From the NCBI GenBank assembly GCA_963850995.1, contig CAWKNQ010000013.1:434001-498000 (forward strand): 64,000 bases of DNA, given 5' to 3'. The first letter of the stretch is position 1. Every line of letters starts with the position of its first letter. The stretch comes from Gaiellasilicea sp963850995. Its GTDB lineage: Bacteria; Actinomycetota; Thermoleophilia; Gaiellales; Gaiellaceae. A program made the position numbers and the translations under genes. Below the pieces are notes generated by a model. The model was not told the DNA's origin. It worked only from the letters and a program-made list of their open reading frames with translations, and searched no databases. Below are positions 60,659 to 64,000 of this stretch, in pieces.

Positions 60659-61267
60659 ATGAGCTTCGTCTCTCGCGGCTTTCGTGGCCGCCGAAGGGAG
60701 TCGGACGCCAATGCGACGCGACTTCCTCCAGGCCAGTACCTCACCAACGACTTCCCCGTGCTCTCCGCGGGCCCGACGCCACACACGCCGGTCGACCAGT
60801 GGGACTTCTCGGTCGTTGGGGAAGTCGACGAGCCGCGCCGCTTTACCTGGGAGGAGTTCCGCGCTCTGCCAAGCGAGGAGGTCACCGTCGATATCCATTG
60901 TGTGACCAAGTGGTCGAAGCTGGACACGGTCTGGCGGGGCATCTCGGTCGACACGCTGCTCGACGGGATCGAGACGAGTGCCGAGTACGTCACGGCGTGG
61001 TCGGACGGCGGGTACACGACGAACCTGCCACTTGAGGACGTGCGCGGCGGAAAGGCATGGATCGCACTCGAGTACGACGACGAGCCGCTCGATCCCGAGC
61101 ACGGCGGCCCGGCGCGCCTGCTCGTGCCTCATCTCTACTTCTGGAAGAGCGCGAAGTGGGTGCGCGGGCTCGAGCTGAAGCTCGATGACGAGCCGGGCTT
61201 CTGGGAGACCTACGGCTACCACAACTATGGTGACCCATGGCGCGAGCAGCGGTACTCGGGCGACTGA
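60659..61267 (+). CDS. Sulfite oxidase-like molybdopterin oxidoreductase
   Basis: 202 residues. YLTNDFPVLSAGPTPHTPVD, WDFSVVGEVDEPRRFTWEEF, TVDIHCVTKWSKLDTVWRGI with C81 as the molybdenum ligand, TAWSDGGYTTNLPLEDVRGG and RLLVPHLYFWKSAKWVRGLE define the oxidoreductase molybdopterin domain alone, without the sulfite-oxidase dimer domain. No signal peptide or twin-arginine motif, so it is cytoplasmic. It is followed by an FAD/NAD reductase and a zinc protein, suggesting a small electron chain. Substrate unknown; YedY-like repair of oxidised methionine is one idea. Confidence 0.87.
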   Translation: MSFVSRGFRGRRRESDANATRLPPGQYLTNDFPVLSAGPTPHTPVDQWDFSVVGEVDEPRRFTWEEFRALPSEEVTVDIHCVTKWSKLDTVWRGISVDTLLDGIETSAEYVTAWSDGGYTTNLPLEDVRGGKAWIALEYDDEPLDPEHGGPARLLVPHLYFWKSAKWVRGLELKLDDEPGFWETYGYHNYGDPWREQRYSGD

Positions 61268-61986
61268 CCTGGCAGCTCGCAACCGTGAGCGGGCTCATCG
61301 ACGAAACGCGGAATGTGCGAAGCATCGAGCTCGACCCGCCCGCCTGGCGCGGGCACCGCGCAGGTCAGCACGTCGATGTGCGCCTGACGGCTCAAGATGG
61401 CTACCAAGCGCAACGGAGCTACTCGATCGCCTCGGCTCCCGAAGATGCGCGGCTCGTGCTCACGGTCGAGCGGCTCGATGACGGAGAGGTCTCCCCGTAC
61501 CTCGTTGGTGAGCTCCGTCCTGGAGACGAGCTAGAGGTCCGCGGCCCAGTCGGCGGCTACTTCGTGTGGGAGGAGGTCCTCGGCGGCCCCCTACTCCTCG
61601 TCGGAGGAGGCTCGGGAGTCGTACCGCTGCGCGCGATTTTGCGTCATCACCGCGCCGTCGGCAGCGCGGTTCCCGTGCGACTGCTCTATTCGGCCCGCAC
61701 GCTCGACGACGTCATCTACCGTGACGAGCTCGCGCGGTTCAGCGGAGACGACGGTGTCGAGGTTCACTTCACCCTTACTCGCGGACAGCCGGAGGGCTGG
61801 CGCGGCTACGCTCGCCGCATCGACCCGGAGCTGCTCGAGGAGGTGTCGTGGCCGCCGAGCGAGCGGCCGCTCATCTACGTCTGTGGCCCGACTGCGTTCG
61901 TCGAGACGGCGGCGAGCGCCCTGGTCGGGCGCGGCCACGAACCGACGCGCATCAGGACCGAGCGCTTCGGCCCAACGGGAACGTGA
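61237..61986 (+). CDS. Ferredoxin-NADP reductase-like FAD/NAD(P) oxidoreductase
   Basis: 249 residues from ATG at 61237, overlapping the molybdoenzyme by 31 nt. RAGQHVDVRLTAQDGYQAQR with RSYSIASAPE is the FAD site, GPLLLVGGGSGVVPLRAILR binds NAD(P), and LIYVCGPTAFVETAASALVG ends the domain. No 2Fe-2S domain is present. Probably passes electrons between NAD(P)H and the molybdoenzyme. The order molybdoenzyme-flavin reductase-DUF6510 is tightly coupled. Confidence 0.87.
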   Translation: MARAAVLGRLTWQLATVSGLIDETRNVRSIELDPPAWRGHRAGQHVDVRLTAQDGYQAQRSYSIASAPEDARLVLTVERLDDGEVSPYLVGELRPGDELEVRGPVGGYFVWEEVLGGPLLLVGGGSGVVPLRAILRHHRAVGSAVPVRLLYSARTLDDVIYRDELARFSGDDGVEVHFTLTRGQPEGWRGYARRIDPELLEEVSWPPSERPLIYVCGPTAFVETAASALVGRGHEPTRIRTERFGPTGT

Positions 61987-62255
61987 TGGCCGACGAAGGC
62001 ATAGCGACGCTCGACGGCAATGCCATCGCAGGACTGCTCGCCGACGTCTTCGGCGAGGAGATGACGACCGCCACCGGCACGTGCGCGGTATGCGGAGCCT
62101 CCGGTGAGGTCGCGACCTTCGCCGTCTTTACGAGGGCGCCCGGAACCGTGGCGCGTTGCCGAGCGTGTGCCTCGGTGCTCATGGTGCTGGTCACGATTCG
62201 CGAGGTCACGTGCGTGGACCTACGCGGACTCGTGTCCCTCGAGCGCCCGAGGTGA
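61986..62255 (+). CDS. DUF6510-family zinc-ribbon protein
   Basis: 89 residues, ATG sharing one base with the preceding TGA. Two CxxC pairs (TCAVCGASGE, C33/C36; ARCRACASVL, C58/C61) form a zinc ribbon or a rubredoxin-like metal site. DGNAIAGLLADVFGEEMTTA is the conserved start of the family. As the last gene of this operon it may be the electron carrier or an assembly factor; inference only. Confidence 0.75.
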   Translation: MADEGIATLDGNAIAGLLADVFGEEMTTATGTCAVCGASGEVATFAVFTRAPGTVARCRACASVLMVLVTIREVTCVDLRGLVSLERPR

Positions 62256-62381
62256 CGCGCCGGCAAGAACTCGCGCGTGTGCCGCCGCGTCCGTTCCGGC
62301 CGGCCCGTAGACACCGCCTGAACGCTTCGGACCGAGGCCGCATGAGCCGACAAGCGCGGGCAAGGCGCCGCCGACTTGTAG
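62256..62381. other. Short non-coding gap between DUF6510 and ppdK (convergent)
   Basis: 126 nt between two convergent stops. Nothing recognisable; weak GC-rich inverted pieces only. Confidence 0.5.
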
Positions 62382-64000
62382 CTAGCCGCCGATCGCGACC
62401 GCGCTGACGCCCTGCTCCGCGAGCGCGGCCTGGGCCGCCGCGAGGCGTGCCAGCGGGACGCGGTAGGGACTGCACGAGACGTAGTCGAGCCCGAGGCGGT
62501 GGCAGAAAGCGACCGACTTCGGCTCGCCGCCGTGCTCGCCGCAGATGCCGAGCTTGAGGTCGGCACGCACGCTGCGGCCGCGCTCGACGGCGAGCTCCAT
62601 CAGGTCGCCGACGCCCTCCACGTCGATCGTCTCGAACGGGTCGCGCTCGAGCACGCCCTGACTCGAGGTACTGGGCGAGGAAGCGGCCGCCGTCGTCGCG
62701 GGAGATCCCGAGCGCCGTCTGTGTCAGGTCGTTCGTGCCGAACGAGAAGAAGTCGGCGTGCTCGGCGATCTCGTCGGCGCGCACGCAGGCCCGCGGCAGC
62801 TCGATCATCGTCCCGACCGTGTACTCGAGCTCTCCCTCCTCGGCCGCGACGCGGACGGTCAGCGTGCGCAGGCGCCGGAGCTCCTCACCGAAGCCGACGA
62901 GCGGGTGCATGACTTCGACGAGCGGCGCCGAGCCGGTTCGCTCGCGTACCGCCAGCGCTGCGCGCACGATCGCCCGCACCTGCATCTCGTAGATCTCCGG
63001 GAACGAGAGCCCGAGCCGGCAGGCGCGCCAGCCGAGCATCGGGTTCGACTCCTGGAGGGCGCGGATCCGCTCGCGCATCCGCTCGTCCCGCGCCTCCTCG
63101 AGCGAGGGCAGGAACTCGTGCAGCGGCCAGTCGAGCAGGCGGATCGTCACCGGCAGCCCGGCCATCGCCTCGAAGATCCCCTCGAAGTCGGCCTGCTGGA
63201 TCGGCAGCAGCCGCTCGAGCGCGCTGCGGCGGCCGTCCTCGTCGGCGGCGAGGATCATCTCCCGCATCAGGTGGAGCCGCTCGGCGTCGGCGAACATGTG
63301 CTCCGTCCGGCAGAGGCCGATTCCCTCGGCGCCGAACTCGCGCGCCTTGACCGCGTCCTCGGGCGTGTCCGCGTTCGCGCGCACCTTCAGACGGCGGATC
63401 CCGTCAGCCCAGCCGAGGACGGAGGTGAAGTCGTCGTTCAGCTGGGGCGACACGAGGGGGACGGCGCCGACGATCACCTCGCCGCTGCCCCCGTCGATCG
63501 TGATCGTGTCGCCTTCCTTCAGCTCGTGCCCGGGTAGCCGCGCGGTCTTCGCGCGGGCGTCCACGTGCAGCGCCTCGCAGCCGGTGATGCACGGCGTGCC
63601 CATGCCGCGCGCGACCACGGCCGCGTGCGAGGTGAGGCCGCCGTGCGCGGTCAGGATGCCGGCGGCCTGCACCATCCCGTGAAAGTCGTCCGGGGTCGTC
63701 TCCCAGCGGACGAGGATGACGCTCTCCCCCGCTTTGCCCCGCTCCTCGGCCGTGTCGGCGTCGAAGACGATCGCACCGGAGGCGGCTCCCGGCGAGGCGT
63801 TCAGGCCCTTCGCGACCACGTGCACGTCGGCCGAGGGGTCGATCATCGGGTGCAGGAGCTGATCGAGCTGGGCCGGATCGATCCGCGCGACCGCCTCCTC
63901 TTTCGAGATCAGCCCCTCGTCGACCATCTCGACCGCCGCGCGCAGTGCTGCCGCCGCGGTTCGCTTCGCCGTGCGCGTCTGGAGCAGGAAGAGCGTCCCG
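62382..64000 (-). CDS. ppdK: Pyruvate, phosphate dikinase, C-terminal part (cut by window edge, one frameshift)
   Basis: The frame enters at the window edge (LFLLQTRTAKRTAAAALRAA). The phosphohistidine domain is ILTAHGGLTSHAAVVARGMG with PCITG, then the PEP-binding barrel: GIGLCRTEHMFADAERLHLM, VTIRLLDWPLHEFLPSLEEA, NPMLGWRACRLGLSFPEIYE, VEVMHPLVGFGEELRRLRTL, FFSFGTNDLTQTALGISRDD. One extra base near 62660 shifts to a second frame with LKLGICGEHGGEPKSVAFCH and LGLDYVSCSPYRVPLARLAA. It interconverts pyruvate and PEP with ATP and phosphate. The N-terminal nucleotide-binding domain lies outside. Confidence 0.92.

Noticed and set aside
2860..62665. Programmed +1 frameshifting as a general mechanism
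   Set aside because: Sites share no clear slippery sequence or stop codon at the shift, occur in unrelated genes, and one gene has two compensating shifts. Sequence error is simpler.
1..64000. CRISPR arrays, tRNA or rRNA genes, insertion sequences with transposase, prophage genes
   Set aside because: None recognised. The short palindromes are not regularly spaced direct repeats, and no transposase or integrase motif was found.

Overview
The window is a high-GC chromosomal segment, probably from an actinobacterium. SepF/DivIVA/YggT division genes, an imuB-DUF6504-dnaE2 SOS cassette with actinobacterial-type LexA boxes (GAACnnnnGTTC), and a Cys-to-Asp MurA all fit. I infer a Thermoleophilia-like lineage (Gaiellales/Solirubrobacterales), but this is not proven. 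Coding density is very high and many adjacent genes overlap by 1-4 nt. I saw no tRNA, rRNA or CRISPR array.

Layout. (1) 1-7.3 kb: a divergent GntR regulator and a plus-strand operon that reads as a route from methoxylated aromatic acids to central metabolism: 6PGDH-like dehydrogenase (badly frameshifted), DUF6282 metal-dependent hydrolase, GalB-type 4-oxalomesaconate hydratase, RraA-type aldolase, VOC extradiol dioxygenase, MTHFR and a LigM-type tetrahydrofolate-dependent O-demethylase. (2) 7.3-12.9 kb: small secreted or cupin proteins, a large LuxR/ATPase regulator with a duplicated tail, and an MFS exporter. (3) 13-17.1 kb: pcaB-pcaD-pcaC-pobA (4-hydroxybenzoate and beta-ketoadipate route; no pcaGH here). 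(4) 17.2-27.2 kb: the housekeeping run XRE-proS-ispG-rseP-dxr-cdsA-uppS-frr-pyrH-tsf-rpsB. (5) 27.2-36.7 kb: repeat-bearing gap, then rluD, lspA, DksA-like, yggU, divIVA, yggT, sepF, yggS, pgeF, cca, ridA, a HisB-like gene, murA and an HD protein. (6) 36.7-47.3 kb: aminotransferase, nuclease, glycosyltransferase, GH15 glucosidase, and the SOS mutagenesis cassette. (7) 47.3-54.2 kb: VWA-DUF58-MoxR, comB, rhomboid, ftsH. (8) 54.2-62.3 kb: redox and detoxification genes (thioredoxin-like, two epoxide hydrolases, NDH-2, WrbA, MsrA, a molybdoenzyme with its own flavin reductase). (9) 62.4-64 kb: 3' part of ppdK.

Two features cut across the window. First, at least twelve genes, including essential proS and rpsB, carry single-base frameshifts, mostly one extra base. 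That suggests sequence error more than gene death. Second, there is a family of 21-25 nt near-perfect palindromes with core AGTAACAGWCTGTTACT. There are four copies between 33.8 and 45.3 kb. Two supply a stop codon to a neighbouring gene and one lies in frame inside dnaE2.

The most interesting system is the first operon: each gene can be matched to one step of a complete demethylation plus meta-cleavage pathway, but the ring-cleavage, dehydrogenase and lactonase positions are filled by protein families different from the proteobacterial LigAB, LigC and LigI.
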